Source: Ostrinia nubilalis
Lineage: Eukaryota; Arthropoda; Insecta; Lepidoptera; Crambidae
Reading direction: 5' to 3'
Assembly (NCBI RefSeq): GCF_963855985.1
Contig: NC_087107.1
Coordinates: 3,658,001-3,722,000, forward strand
DNA length: 64,000 bases
Notes under the pieces: model-generated
What the model saw: the letters and a program-made list of their open reading frames with translations, nothing else
Told to the model about the DNA's origin: nothing
Databases searched by the model: none
Position numbers and translations under genes: made by a program
Part shown: positions 1 through 14,106 of the stretch, piece by piece
Numbering within the stretch: position 1 is the stretch's first letter
Layout of the letters: each line of letters opens with the position of its first letter

Positions 1-830
1 GTAAAAATACGATATAGCACATCATTCAAGTGTTTCTACTGAAGATAATTTTACAGCATTAAATAAATAACGCGAATATCAAGTTTATTTCTTTAAACAT
101 AAGTTCGTTAAGGTTGTTGTGCTTCTTACTTTCGCCTTACGTGCACAGATCGTATCAAGGACTAAAACCAGTATAGATCAAGCATGTTTGATATTAAATT
201 GTCGATTGCTGATACCTTTATAAAACTTCAAATTAGAAGGTACCTATTGCGTGACTTGAGACGGTTGGTTGATTCTGAAAAAAATTAACTGATCAATCGA
301 TAATTAAACTGCCTGAAAATCTGTTGAAACAGCGATAGGTCAATTACTCATTGACATAAAAAACATCTGACGAAATCTAGAAAACTACTTGACATCATTA
401 TGTAGCTGATCGGCAGATGTTGCATGATGAAACTGTGCAAAAATTCGTCGAATTCAAGACAGTATTTTTGTATTGTTGAAAATGGTCTTTTGAGGTATGG
501 CTATGGATGGAGGATTGAATTTGAAATATGGAACTTAAACGCGATCGAAGTCGCAGTACCTATTTAATTTATGGTTGCTTCAATTTTTTTTAATCGTATC
601 TATCGTTTCTGACGAATAATTCCTCGTGTTAAGAATCAACTTTCCCGCTAAACAATTCATGAATTCATTCAAACGACACCTAAATCATGAAAGAAAATCT
701 ATCGCATTGGCTATAAAAGGAAATTGTTACATTCCTCCGGCGAGAGACCTAGCGCGGGAAGTGTTGCGATTTGTCTTTGCGACATTCGTTTCCCCTGCGC
801 TTGCGCTGCGTGACACCTGCCGTCACGCGA
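1..830. other. No gene recognised
   Basis: AT-rich sequence. A short ORF at 626-853 shows no splice signals or recognisable domain. If the EHD gene downstream has more 5' exons inside the window, they are not here in any form I can recognise. Confidence 0.4.
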
Positions 831-1112
831 AGGGTTGCCAGGTCCAAAAATAGAAAAACCGGACTCGGTGCTTTATTTGACCGGACAGTTTACCCTAAAA
901 GCCTTTTGAGCCATATTGTATTCTAACAGCCGAAAAATTTTTCTTATTAAAAATCTCGTCATGACTTTACTTGTGCGCTCTATTTTCGACTGGAGCAGCT
1001 GCCACATAAAAAGCTTAGCAAAAGACGGAGAGGCCGGACAAGAAAATATTTGTCCGGACACGTCCGAAAAGCGCCAAATATGTCCGGCTAAAGCTGGACA
1101 GCAGGCAACCCT
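831..1112. mobile_element. Short hAT-like element with AGGGTTGCC termini
   Basis: The left end AGGGTTGCC (831-839) is mirrored by GGCAACCCT (1104-1112). The interior carries several 'ccgga' boxes, a composition I associate with insect hAT-like MITEs. No 8-bp target duplication is visible. Instead, two imperfect ~26-bp direct repeats (about 805-830 and 1114-1139, both 'gctgcgt-acacctg') abut the element on either side. That is unusual for a target-site duplication, so the boundaries are provisional. Confidence 0.45.
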
Positions 1113-4100
1113 AGCTGCGTTACACCTGCTGTCACATGAAGCATTCCATGATGCGCTTTATGTAACCGGATTCCTGCAGTTCACTCCAGTTTGACCGATC
1201 ACTATCGATCATACATGAGTAATTCCAAACGGACTTGACGCAACGTAGGCAAATTAGATGCAATCAACATCCGCGGCTTTCCCCACTAATGCATGCAGGC
1301 TCTGTCGAAATTCGGGGTGTTCCATTTGCAATTCTAGAAAGTTCTACTAACTTTTGTTAAGCTATTGAATACATGCTCACAAAGAAAAGTAATTAGTGGC
1401 CATATCGATTTCCACCCTCATCAACTACGCTTCATTGCCTAGCCTATATTCTTTTGCATTATTGCGTGGTATGTTCTGTGAATTATACAGTACACTTTGA
1501 TCGATGGTCTTTCACTTTTCTAGGTTAGGCTGTTTGTTTACGGCGTGTGTAACTGGGTACACATTAATTACGACGGGGGCATTGTTCCCGCGTCCGCTCT
1601 GACATCATTCAATGTGTCGACCATTGAGAGATGGATCTGAGCAGCATCTATTGTTAGTGCGACAACAGCCGACCCACTTGTCGTCCATCCATAGCGACGC
1701 ATTGTGCGAGCATCACGAGCACGACTGGTGCACCCTCGGAATTGGACCGCATTCGTTCTACCTTTGTCGCCGAAGAAAAAACGCGGAACAACGACAATGA
1801 AGCTAAAATCACGGCCAATCGATGTTCTATTCCAGTAACTCGAGTCGTAAATGTACAGTTGAACATTTAAACTGCATAAGTGTACCAGGACGTCCGGTAT
1901 AACACTTTTTGCTCATACGATTAAAAACTTTAAAACGCGATGAGTAATAGCAGTAAGTGTGTGAACATATCGAGGATATGATAATGGAAAGATTGTCTCT
2001 TCCTCGTGCTTCTTCGGTAACTACATAGGCTTGAGAACAATTTACTAGGTTAGTCGCTAGTCTAGCAATGTTAATTAGGAAAATGTCAACTAGGCTTAAT
2101 TTTCCATTTAGTTCATTAGCCTTCGCTGGTCTCCTAACGTTCTAGTTCTGAGTATTAACCTCAGTATTTTGCGTTCAAAATGTATCATGCTATAGCGACA
2201 GCTAAATTAGAGGATAATAAGCCCTGTCAAGGTTAATTTCGATTGAACAGGCCGATTTAATGTTCACTCGAGTTGCCGTCTGACGCTTGCATCGTTGCTA
2301 TCTGTTTCCGATACTATCAAGTGAATGTCAGAATTAGCGCGATAATGCTGACTGGTGAGCATAAAATGTGTGCCACATTACGCGTGGAATATGGCAATCG
2401 ATAACGTGAAGATCGGAACAGTAGGCTTCAATTAATAAAACCAAGCAGTAAATCAGTAAATTCTCTATGTCTATGATTAAACATAGTACCATTTTGTTGC
2501 AATGTTATTAATCGATTATTTCCGATCGCCGCAATCTTGACACATTCCTTTGTGATTGTCTCAGATTGTTGCTTGCTATGTTGTCCTTACTGTAGTAAGT
2601 GCTATTAGGTAAGTACTCTTCTATGGCAAGCCATAAATAGTCTGTGGCTGAGATTGAATCGAGTTATGTTCTTCATTTTGTAATAGGTGAGGAATGCACC
2701 TACTGTATGAGCTTCAGCTATATCGGCGCGCGCCGGTGCGTGAACGCAATGGGTGGCGAGTGCCGCCGCACGCGCATCTAGAGCGTTTGCCATTTACAGT
2801 TCGCACATCCAGTACGCTATGGAATTGCAATATTTCTTCAAAACTTCCGAGATATAAATATAATCAATTAATGCTTGTCAATTATCTGAAATCTAAAAGC
2901 TATTCACAAAGAACATGTTTATTGGATCTACTCAAGCGAAGCAGCCGAAGTCACTCGCGCGCCCCATCCTCTCCCAAAAGCTACTCAACCATGTCTTGTT
3001 TGTGTGTCTGACATGTCTTTCCCGTTGTATAGTCAATCCTTATTCTAGGTGAATGGTTTTCTCTATCTAAAGATGTTCTTTCCAAACCATTTTATACTTT
3101 TAAAGTAGCCTTCTTTAATCGGCTACTATTATTACTAGCACGTTGCTAAGGATTACCTGCTACTGCGTCTCGTTTATTCTCAAAAATATCTTACAATGCC
3201 CCTAATTATAATGAATTCATCAATTTAGCAGATATTTTGAACTTCATCAGCTAGTACGTGGCTGCGCATACGCATGGCAGTGTTTAGTTTACAATACGAA
3301 TGTTATCGATGTTTTTAAACATTAACGCCGCTATAATATCAGTATGGCACCACGCCAAAGCTTTCATCGGCCCAAACAAACGATAACGGTGCCATTGTCA
3401 TGGTGGTATTCCTCGATCGCAATATGATAATGGGCGGTATAGCGCATCGGCTCATGCGACGTGCCCAGAATGAGAACGTGTATGAATGTCACCATAAGCT
3501 GAATCCGACCGTGACTTTCCACGCATTGCTCGCAAAGAATTCAATGGGCATGATATCAGAGGTACCTATAGTTGCAATTACGCGTTCGAATCTGTGTAAA
3601 CAGATAAAGGTGTTTGAGTTTGGTAGATAAACCAAGTTCAAAGTGACCTTCGTTTAGCTTAAGCTGACAACGGCAGATGTCAAGCGAAACGAGCAGTTAG
3701 TTCCCAAGCGAATAGGGAAGACCTGGCAATTGTCGACACAAAGCACCGTGGGCGGCGACGGATGCACATCCTCCTTACGGTAAGGATACAGGTATCCTGC
3801 ATCTGGACCTTGAATCGTATTGGCCAGTGGGGCGCCGAATTTAATAGCGATCTAATTTTAGAATGCCAGCGCATTGGTTTTCGAGGGGCAGACAGACAAA
3901 TTTCTTTAGAAAGGTCTCGAGTTTTGCGTAGGTAAGGTAGTCATCATTCCTTGTAATAATCTTTTGAGGAGTTTTGCTATTCTTCCTCTATCTAAATTGA
4001 AATGGGTAATAATAATTATTGTTGCGTACATACGCACATGCCCTATGTCAACTCAAGCTTGGTGTTTTATTAAGTGGAATAGTTATTTTTCATGCCTTTG

Positions 4101-4278
4101 GTCTCTAGTTGTGAACTTGTGATTCTCATGACAATGAATTTATCTAACCTTTACCTACTTATAGCGAAGTGAGTTTGTGTTCTTGACCTTTTGTTCATCT
4201 TGTCGCGTCTTTATTGAATTTAGCTTCCATCAATAGTTTACTGTAATAGTCCTATTGATTGAACTAATGTGTTTTCAG
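1113..4278. other. No gene recognised; non-coding
   Basis: Several short ORFs (for example 1612-1800, 2694-3011, 3400-3630) have no recognisable domain and no supporting splice context. I see no clear transposon termini. The GC-rich patch near 2720-2790 and the stretch 3661-3880 do not resolve into exons. Confidence 0.4.
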
Positions 4279-4616
4279 CGTTTAACTACATTGTTCCCAA
4301 TTCCATTTTACTGCCTCGATCTAGACTGTCTAACTGCAGATCTCCAACGGATATGTCGTCTGACGACTCATTTTTGAGTGAAACAAATATGACGCCCTTT
4401 GTCCGTCAAAGAACGACTATATCGTTGAATGGACTCCATTCTGATCTCATTGATCGACAATTTACATTGTTGAAGCTGATTCACTTTTGTTGCATTCGAG
4501 CGACATTGCGTGTGCTACGTCACAACAATCGTGGACGTTCAATCATCGATCGCCATCTGTCACGGAGCCGCCACTTCCCGCACTTTCACTGCGCCGGCGC
4601 AGCGGTCGTAATATGA
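4279..4616 (+). CDS. Possible terminal exon, unknown protein (weak)
   Basis: A stretch open to TGA at 4614-4616 follows an acceptor-like 'gttttcag' at 4271-4278, and AATAAA occurs 85 bases after the stop (4701-4706). The translation includes SPTDMSSDDSFLSE and NMTPFVRQRTTISL, which looks protein-like but matches no family I know. No upstream exon was found. It could be the last exon of an unknown gene or a chance ORF. Confidence 0.22.
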
Positions 4617-5143
4617 ACTGGATAGTTGCATTACATGTTGATTGATGTTTGATTTTGTACGCTGGAGATAAATATAGCTGTGGTAGAGTCGTGTAGTAAT
4701 AATAAATAAGTAATAAGCAAGAAAGCTCGTTTGGTACGACTATGAATGGGCTGAAGATTGCGCTGTCATAACATTTCTTGTTTTATTGCCTAAGTTGGTT
4801 ACTGGAGTGAGGATTGGATTGTTACTCTTGATTTTCTTAGCCCGTCTACGTCGTCTGTAATTGTAACTGTCATTACGAACATTAGGCGTACAATTAAAAA
4901 GAGGTCAGTGCTACGCTACGTGTGTAATCATCGTGAAAGTTTGGAACCTAAATTCAATCATTTTATCACAGTACGTTATCCAACTTGCAAAGAAACGGTA
5001 AGCCAGCGAAGGTAACAAAGCATCGTATGATTATTTTGCTCGTTAGCTCTGACTGGTGTGATTTCTCTTCATTAGTCTAGATTGTTATTGCTGCACATAA
5101 ATTCTAGTATTTTGCTCAGATTCCGTATTATTTGTTTTTATTT

Positions 5144-5890
5144 TATAGCCCGACCAGGAACATAAAAACCCTCGCCATGTTGCGGAAAACGAATGGTACT
5201 AATTTCTTTTAATGGCAACAGTAACTGAAAACTTCATTGATATGTCACCTAGCATGTCAGTCTATTGCTGTCAAAGTGTAAACAAACTTTATTTTAAATG
5301 TGCGTAATTGATTTTGTGAATTAAATTGCTAAAATCTTTTTATAGTCGTGAAAGAAAAGTGGTTCACAATGTGTTAAAGTATTTGTCGAAGAAAAATACT
5401 AAGGGTTCGGACAATATTTTCATTGAATAATGTTTCCGACAAAGGTTGTCAAATTGACTGACATGTTTATCGTATAGTACAGTCCACTATGAAAATTAGC
5501 TGTGGTTTGTTTCAACTACCTATTTTAAAAATTTTTGTCACTTTCTAAGTGTTGAATTTCATGGAATTGGGAAAGAAGTACTGAGTTTGAAGCGTTCATG
5601 AGCATATATTGCAGTTGAATATTCAAGTCCTGAATTTGATTATTGATGAATAATAAAATAAATCCTACTAGCTCGATTGATGGTTTCATTTAATTTATTT
5701 AAACCAGGTTACCTATAATAATATTTTTTCGTTAATTTATGAAAATATCAAATTAGCCCGTAATCCTGAATCCTGATACATAAAGTTAGGCTATTAATTT
5801 AACACAGGTACGACTGTACTCAGTGTTGCACTATCAAATGCAATTGACGCGCCTCTATGCCAGGGTTTTTATGTTCCTGGTCAGGCTATA
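5144..5890. mobile_element. DNA transposon (non-autonomous), ~30-bp TIRs, TA flanks
   Basis: The left end TATAGCCCGACCAGGAAC... (5144-5174) is repeated in inverted orientation at 5860-5890, with the two arms differing at only about two positions over 30 bases. Both ends abut TA, which fits a Tc1/mariner-type target. The ~690-bp interior has no ORF, so mobility would need a transposase from elsewhere. A solo fragment of the same terminus lies near 40287-40303. Confidence 0.7.
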
Positions 5891-7570
5891 CTATAGTTAT
5901 TACGTGACACAAGATCGTTATTTCCATTAAAATCAGAAGTCACGATAAATCAATTCATAAAACTAGAAATTTCAAAACCTATATTTTGCACAAATTTATT
6001 TTCAATCTTAAAAATAACTGGCATTAAGCCTCATAATTAAAAAGCTATTATATGTCTCCGGTTATTGTTTTATGTATAGCTTTCATGAGAAGTTATTACG
6101 TAAACAATTTACTGTGTGCATTGCACATGAGATGTTTAATGATTGCAACATTGGACGTTGATCAATCTGTTGTTCGTTTATTAATATGTCTCCTATGCAT
6201 CTGTGATCTGTAAACAATTCTTCATTGAACCATCTAGCGATATCAAGTTGTATTACTTCGTAAAGGTCAACCGGTGTTGTTGCATTATCATTTACTGCGC
6301 TAATTTTAAGTAACGAAAGATTATTTGGCGTTTAATAAGTTTCGTTCTGATTGTGAGATATGTTTGTGAGTCAATAATTTTCCCATTGCTAAGCAAAATA
6401 CCTAGAATCTAGGTCACCATATTATAGGAACAAGTAAAAAAAAGAAGTTAAATAACATACCAAAATATCCAGATTTGTATGATTTTTGGGGGGTTTTATT
6501 TGAATTCATAATATTCCTTTCTCTCTCAATATATTCACTTGAGATTAAATCCGTCAAAATCTTGCGAGAAGTTTTCAACGCAATTTTATCTCAACGGTAC
6601 TATAATTGTATCCGCTCTTACTTCGTAATTAACTAATTAAGGCCGGGTAGCAGAGAAAATGGCGAAAATGAGGTTTTCATTTATCATTTTTGAGGTACTA
6701 AACAGTAAAATTAAAGGCTAAGATTTTTATTGGGCATAGTTGAGGATATTTTCTAGGGCAATTAACGGATGGAAACACGATTTGATGAAGTTGACTCGAT
6801 AGAATAAATTCCCAAAGTTACCTCTATTCGTTTTCTATTTATGGTTTTATTTTTAAAATAAGCGATTTGAGATTCTAAATCTTTTACTAAACTAAAGTTC
6901 AGAAATAACTTGAGGGCTTTTAACGGATGAAATTTTTATATTGCGTCTTATTTAGTTACTATGTTAAAAAATGTGGAAAAAATCGTCCATGACGGCTTGG
7001 ACAATCTCAATCAGTCGCGCGGTGGCGCTTACGGAGGACGGACGCGTGTCAGTTTTATGGCCGTGACAGTTCGCGATTTGTCAATAGTTTTGACAATGAT
7101 GACTTTGATGAGTCACAGTATAATAATATCAGTGCTACTGGAGAAAGCTAAAATTTTTGATAATTAAGAATTATCAATTTTGTCTACCTATTGAAATTTA
7201 AATCGTTCGCATCCTTTTAAACGAAGACTCTACTCATACATACATAGTACATTCCTCAAATATGAGACAAAACCAATGAGTTAAAATTACATTTTAATAG
7301 TACCTACATACTATTACAATCGTCTTTACACTCTTTAGAAGACACTGACACTGATACAAATAAATAATAAAAAATTAGGTCAGTGGGTCAAATATAGGGG
7401 CAGCTGCACGTCACTGAAAGACGATTCTGTTTACTCGGCATCTGGGCTGGAGAACATGAACCCTTGTTTACAGATTGGGAGAATTTTACATGAAATGTGT
7501 AACAGAAATCAGTTAAAAGACACATACATGGAATACCAATAAGGTTGCGGAGGGAAAGTTACCTATATAA
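5891..7570. other. No gene recognised
   Basis: AT-rich non-coding DNA. The small ORF at 6961-7167 lacks splice or domain support. No tRNA or tandem repeat was seen. Confidence 0.4.
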
Positions 7571-7928
7571 ACTAGCGGCCGCCCGCGACTTCGTTCGCGT
7601 AGACCTCGTTTTACCCCCGTTAGATATCATGTTGATAGATGGCGTTTCACGGCTTCCCCCAAATGAATATTTACGAACGTCATACAGTAGTTTATCCAGC
7701 GCTGTAGATTTTAACCAATGACGATAGGTAGATGGCGCTTTTTAGACACGTCTTATTTATTTATTGAAATTTATTTGTCACATATCGTCATAAGTGTTAG
7801 CCTATATGTTAATCTGGGTTATAAACAATAATACTGTAAAGTTTCAACAAAATCCGTTCTGTAGTTTTTGCGTGAAAGAGTAACAAACATCCAGACATCC
7901 AAACTTTCGCCTTTATAATATTAGTAGG
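7571..7928 (+). repeat. Lepidopteran ACTAGCGGCCGCCCG...ATATTAGTAG interspersed repeat
   Basis: Begins ACTAGCGGCCGCCCGCGACT and ends in the sequence coding for the usual 'TAACAAACATCCAGACATCC' block followed by 'ataatattagtagga'. This layout is very common in moth and butterfly genomes, usually taken as the 3' end of a CR1-like LINE. Related copies lie at 48379-48568 (reverse) and 48836-49060. Confidence 0.6.
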
Positions 7929-7937
7929 AAGTAGGAT

Positions 7938-8018
7938 ATTTCACAATCCAAACTAATATTTTACTATTTAGTTTAGCATTTACTTACCTACAGTAAATAT
8001 TAGTTTGGATTGTGAAAT
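7938..8018. repeat. Hairpin, ~27-bp stem
   Basis: The left arm starting ATTTCACAATCCAAACTAAT is mirrored by the right arm ending at 8018, with one base of length difference and a ~25-nt loop. It lies directly after the interspersed repeat and may be a small foldback element. Confidence 0.6.
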
Positions 8019-8218
8019 GTTTAAAATTAAAAAAAAGAATAAAACAAACTAGGGTTTCAAATTACCTATCTTTATCTAATTTATAAAGAGCTAAAGTTTG
8101 TGTTTGTATAATTGTTAAATTGTAAGGGGTAATCTCGGGATCTGCTGAACCGATTTTAAAAAAATCTTTCACCAATAGAAAGCCACATTATATCTGAGTG
8201 TAATAGGTTATATAAAAA

Positions 8219-8342
8219 CCGAAAAATACTACGCGGGCGAAGCGGCGGGCGGAAAGCTAGTTTATTTATAATTATGTACGAGCATTTTTTTTTTATGTGA
8301 TAGGAGGCAAACGAGCAAACGGATCACCTGATGATAAGTGAG
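8219..8342. repeat. Fragments of two common lepidopteran repeats
   Basis: 8222-8262 carries the 'acgcgggcgaagcggcggg...aagctagtt' motif, the inverted partner of the repeat at 7571. 8281-8342 carries the 'gataggaggcaaacgagcaa...cacctgatgataagtgagc' motif, widespread in Lepidoptera. Both are truncated. Confidence 0.45.
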
Positions 8343-9206
8343 CATAATAATTATTAAAATCTAAGTCAAACATTCTTTATTTGTGTGGACCTATATTAAC
8401 GAGAGATTACAAGGCGTCAAATATTTCAAGAAAAAAATTAAAAACTACTATAAAGCTAAATTTTGCTCTCATGGAGCCTTTACCTACTCTGACAAATCAA
8501 GACTTAAAGAAGAAACTAATAATAAAACTATTTAACTGTCCTGCAATGAAAAGCTTGATCGGGTACAACACCTCAAGTAATTTTAGAACTTGATTTCATT
8601 AAAAGACTGAATATCAAATCGCTTAGGTATCTAAAGTCAAACGATTCTGAAATGTCAAGTGGCATAAAGTTGGGACTAACCCATTAAGATAGTAACGCCC
8701 TCCTGTCATTGACATACCTGGAACGTTAGAGTATTGGACAACTAGTAAAAATGCTTTGTCCTAAATGACTGACGGATATCGTAGAGACCTGAAAGTTGGA
8801 AGGTGTGTTCTTTGTATGACGTAGGCATCCGATTTTCCGAAATGGGGTCATGAAATGAAGTGGGTGAAAAAAGGGGGCAAAGATTGTATGGGACAGTGAT
8901 TCTTTGGTTCAATCTACTTGAAATTTTGCTTAACAATTCCTTAATATTATAATTCATGACAAACGTGTGAAAGGGGTAGAAAGTTATTTTGATTAATACT
9001 AGATACTTACTGCTTTTGATTTAATTGCTTTTTATTTTTACACGTGTTTGAAAACTCCATGTCAGATTGCAATCAATGTCAAGTGAAATCTCAAATTGAA
9101 ATGTCTCAATCTCAATGAGGAGGCTATGCATTTATCCCTAGAATTCTCCTAATACCGTCAAATTACCCTTTCGAATTCAAGACAGTTCAGTTTCCCATCA
9201 AAATCT
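8343..9206. other. No gene recognised
   Basis: Short ORFs on both strands (8381-8593 +, 8742-8957 -) carry no recognisable domain. No repeat structure was seen. Confidence 0.35.
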
Positions 9207-9346
9207 GAGGTGGAATTGTGTAAAGCAATCGTTATCATTTGGCAGTTCATAACGTACGATTATTCTGTCAAACGCTTTGTTTAACTGACTTTATCGTACG
9301 ATATGAACTGTCAAATGATTACGATTGCTTTACACAATTCCACCTC
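9207..9346. mobile_element. Foldback MITE, ~54-bp arms
   Basis: GAGGTGGAATTGTGTAAAGC at the left is the reverse complement of the right end. The arms pair over about 54 bases with three mismatches, around a ~30-nt spacer, so almost the whole 140 bp can fold back. No ORF. Confidence 0.75.
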
Positions 9347-12300
9347 TGCTTCGTAATGACTATAAACAAAGCTCAAAGTCAAACTCTAGCGACCTCTGCA
9401 TAAACTCCCATGAGTGCTCAGAGCGGGTGCCTGCGCCAGGTAACCGCGTGTGATGCTCATAGTGATTTTCGATACAGAGCCCCGTAATACGTTGTACATA
9501 AATTATGGAAAGAAAACACCCAGACCAATACTAACAAATATGTAGGTATGCAATTTTAGTATGATATTTTTATTTATTAATAAACCAAAAGACTGAACAA
9601 AATTGATGCGTGTACTGATTAATGTAATTAACCACATGCAAAGTTTCGTGATTTGCAACAACTATAATTTATTATCCAAGCTCTAAATAATCGCTACTAC
9701 GAGTAACTGATCATAAAATGTTTTTCTGATGAACTGATCATTAAATGACCTACCGATAGGTCGCGTGACGTAATCTTGAAATTCTTTTGAACTTCCGGAA
9801 GGTCGGGTGATGCCACGCCTCATTGAACCGTGTTTATTTTGGCAGTTATATTTTTATATTTATTCGATTCTAAAATATATTCCCAAAAATTCTGAAAGGT
9901 GTTTTAATTTGTATCAATTGGATATGATTTGTATTAGAAAGTGTTGTGAGTGTGACGCTTGAACGGAAGGAAGTCAACCTAACCTAACCAACTGGTATTT
10001 TTATACTGTGTAGCTGGGAGAGCTCTTTGGCGCGCTGTCTTCGGCCAAGTATTGCGCACGCAGATTTTGACAGCGTGAAATACCTACTTTAGCAGAAATA
10101 CCAAGCCTTAATGTATCATGCCAGCAGTGTGCATCTACTGTGTACCTTGCTCGTATTGATCCGGCCACCTGCATAGCCTCTCATGCACTTAAATAAAATG
10201 GCGAATATAGCAACGCGCAACTAACTATTGATCGCTTCGCTGAAAATTTACTGCTCCAAAAAGAACTGTTGTAAAAGACTTGCCAATGATTCTAGCCGGA
10301 GAAATTCTTAAAAGTTTTAGTGTTTTATTACACTTCCATTCTTTATACCTTTTGGCTAAGATTTAAAGGAAGGCTGTGTTGATGACTTCACCGTTAGCAG
10401 ATTTTCCTCTTCTTTTCCTGAATTATTTTCAGGATGTTATTTACTACCTGATACTTCAATTTTCCTTACAAATGAATAACCAGTAAAATCAGTAACAAAT
10501 TCAGCCTAGTTACCGTCATTATAACTACAAACAGTAAACACGTGTCTGCCACATAACACCAACGTAATTGTGACTTCCGTATAAACTTCAGCTTATTTCC
10601 TTCTGAGTCATTAGCAATATTGTTTATCATTAGTCTGTCTGTCATAATAGGGTTAAATGATGATGACAGGGTTAGAGGCTGTTCTGGAAACTATTTGTAG
10701 AATATCTATCTGAATTTAGGGTAGAGAGCCAAAAGTAAAATAATTACAATTTAGAAACAGAGTTTCACGTTGAGTTTGAGATGTGAATTTACTCTAAAGT
10801 TTATTCAGAATATGAACAACTTAATTAAGGAAGGCATGGGAGCAAAAGTGACACCTTATCTCTATCTAATTATAAGGAACATTATTAAGATTTTTACAGA
10901 AATCAGACATTATAATTTTAAATTCTGCAGGTATATTATATTAGGTATTCAACGCAATTTTATTCATATTCTCAAAGGCTGCAGATAAATTTCTTTCCCA
11001 CATATTCACGCTTATTTTAGCACTTTTGTTATCTGTTTAAGGGTAGGTAAGTAATTTAATTTTCAAGTTAAAGACCCACTTTCCGCAAAATTGTTATAGG
11101 ATAGGTCTAAACTCCGTTACGTAGTAAGTAGAGTATAATAAAAGTGAATAAATATAATTTGGAATTAAAAATTATTTGTGTGACGTTATCAATAATCATA
11201 ATCAATTTACACACGAAGTACTGGAAAGGTCATCTGAGTATTCCCGTTTATAGCAGACGTGATTTGTTTGCTCTTGTTATTATTGTGCTCTATACGTAGG
11301 CGACCAGTGAACTGCCGATTTGGAATGTGGTGCGATAAGATTGCCACGAATTGTCTGCGAACACGTTCGATCAAATGGTATTAGATAAGTTAATACTTGA
11401 CTTGAACTCGAAATTCTGTTACAGAATTGGTTTTTATATTTTAACTTTTTCAATGCAATTCATTTATTTTGCTTAATTTAATGTCAGTAAATCCCTCGGC
11501 ATTGAATATGCTAGCTATCGTTTGCAAAAAGGCTGGTCTGTTGATTGTTGAGCCATCGACATTATAATAACTGAGAAATCGTTGTATGTGATTTAAATGA
11601 ACTTTTGACTTTCATCTTTTTGGATTGAAGACGCATGCTGAATTTAAATAAAATCACTATGTTTGAATACATACGTATGTTGTACAAACATGTTCGTCTT
11701 TTCTCAGAAAGGAATCATTAAGGCTTTCAACCAGAATATCGAATATGGCCAGGACAATGATTCTATCTCACGATATTTTTAATGTTATACGTGCATTGTC
11801 TCTCCATTACTTGTGATGCCTTATTGACATTCAAAACACCTACCAAAAGGAATGTGGATTTGGGCAGTGAATGATCAGGATGAAATTCCTTAATAATTTC
11901 ATCACTACATGTCTTTTCAATGCCTTACTTTGATACTTTACGATGTCGGTCAACAGTAATACAAATTAAGCACTTAAAAGTATCTGCTTGATGTCTCAAA
12001 TTTAATTGAAGACAATATTCATGACTTGCATGTTATGCATACCATGTGTTTGGTTACAATATGATATGCGATATTGCAATTATTCATCTCATTCTTCGCA
12101 TATTACAGTAATCCATTCTGTTGTTTAACTTCATACTTCTCGTACAATTAAAGATATTATTATAGTGACTGTTTTATCAAGATTTATGTATTGGTCAAGG
12201 TTGTTACTGTTGTTAGCTCTATTTTAGTGACTTTTTCTTTTTGGTTGTCTTGATTGAATATTATTTTATGTTTAAACAAATTGCAAAAAATGTAAACTGT

Positions 12301-14106
12301 GCTTGTAAATCACCTTTCTATTTTTTTAAAAGAAAAAGTAGTAGAAAACTGGTAACTAACCCTTAGCAACTATTACTTATTCTGTGCCCTTAGTGCGTTT
12401 TGCGTTACTCTCCACCTGTACTAAGGATTTTATTTCTGTAAATGTTTACCTCACGTCCTTTATTTGTGTAAATGTTTATTACTGAAGTGTAATTATTTTC
12501 TTACTTGACGTATGTAATTGGTTTTGTATAAATTGTAGTTATCCGTTTATGGCCACACCACGTGTCGAAACAGCAGCACAATTTCATAAGAACATACCTA
12601 CCTACTGCACTGCCAGATACACATCGGTGTTGTCTTACAAACGTGTCCGTTAATTACGTGAGATTGTTGCAACAATAGAAACAGACATAGTATACTTGCT
12701 TAGGAACCACTTAGAACTTTCTGAGTTCTGGACTAAGGTTCTTATTCGAAAGGACATGAGGGACTAGTTCAATTATTGAAATCGAATCGCCAAAATTTGT
12801 GATTTCCAGTATTAAGATTATGACAAAATCATTGCGGTTGATTAATAACTGAAGCTTTCCTTCACTAAACGACATCTTCAATTTGAAACCCTCCTCCATA
12901 AACCATCAACTAATTTTGCTCAACCAGTTCCTTTCATTACTTTAAACTTTGACTTTGTACGTATTATCAGCTACTTGTACTTAGAGTAGACTCACTACAT
13001 CCACCTTAATTGTGTTCTTACGTAAGGACGGTTAGCGCAACGGTAGATTAAACGGGCAAAAACTTAACCGAAATGTAGCAAAGCGTGAAACGTCTTCTGT
13101 TTTTACCGACTACTATTCGGCATGACCTACATTGACGACATTATTATAACTACTGAATTCTTCGAAAACCACAAAAAGAAACAATGATAATAATTCTGCA
13201 AAACATCTTATAATAAAGTGCGTTGGATTGTGACGGTGTAAAAACAATCCCTGTGGGTAGCCATAATGGATAACTGACCTCGTCTGGCGTTCGAGATAAT
13301 AACACCTAACTGGGGTGTTATTTGTCAAGATTTCGCTGACATACTGAACGAGGTGCAAGGTGACTTTATGTAGAGTAATTGATAAATGAATTGTTTGTTG
13401 TTATGCTATTATGTATGGAATTTCCAGTCAGTTATTCCAATTTCAGACTCAAGATAATATTGGTCGAATATTGATATTTTATTAATGCTTTCAAAACACT
13501 AAAGGTTATTAAGGTTAATACAGTTTGCAATATTTTTCCTTAGTTACAAATAATTTTCTATTTACGCGAACACTGAATTTACGTATTACGATAATTAAAA
13601 CAACAAAGTAATTGATTTCAAATAAATAACTACTATGCAATAGTATTACAAGGTATTGTTTAATGTTTTGAAAGTTGTTTCAGTAGCGAAAAGCGTAATT
13701 TCTGGTAGATACTTTAACATAATATTGGAGAAGATTTTGTCTACGGAAATAATCTGTAGAAATAAATTGCGTGATTTTATAAAACGTTTAAAAGATGCAT
13801 GTATGAATCTTAATGTGTTTATTAATAAAAGGAACCTGAATATTAAAAGTAATTTATATTTTATTAAACTTTTATTAGCTTTTAGTCTACACCGCCAATT
13901 TTCGTACGTTCAACTCTTGCAAAATGCAGCGTGTGACTCACAAACACTGCATTCACAAGTATTAACACATGCATTGAGCTAAACGAAACATTTTATGGTC
14001 ACAGTTAACAATGATAAAATTCTAGAAAGTGTAATTCTGTACACGGGTAAGAAAATGTTATAAAAGTTGAGATATGTAATTTGCACTGAGTTAGCATACT
14101 TTCTAC
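9347..14106. other. Long non-coding stretch, no gene recognised
   Basis: Uniformly AT-rich. ORFs at 10770-10988, 12711-12899, 13113-13358 and 13656-13982 are short and lack splice context or a domain. Near 13135-13160 the + strand reads TYIDDIII, reminiscent of a reverse transcriptase box, but nothing around it supports an element. This may be intron or upstream flank of EHD. Confidence 0.35.

Noticed and set aside
13113..13358. TYIDDIII on the + strand, similar to a reverse transcriptase catalytic box
   Set aside because: Only one short motif, with stops soon after and no flanking RT, protease or LTR features.
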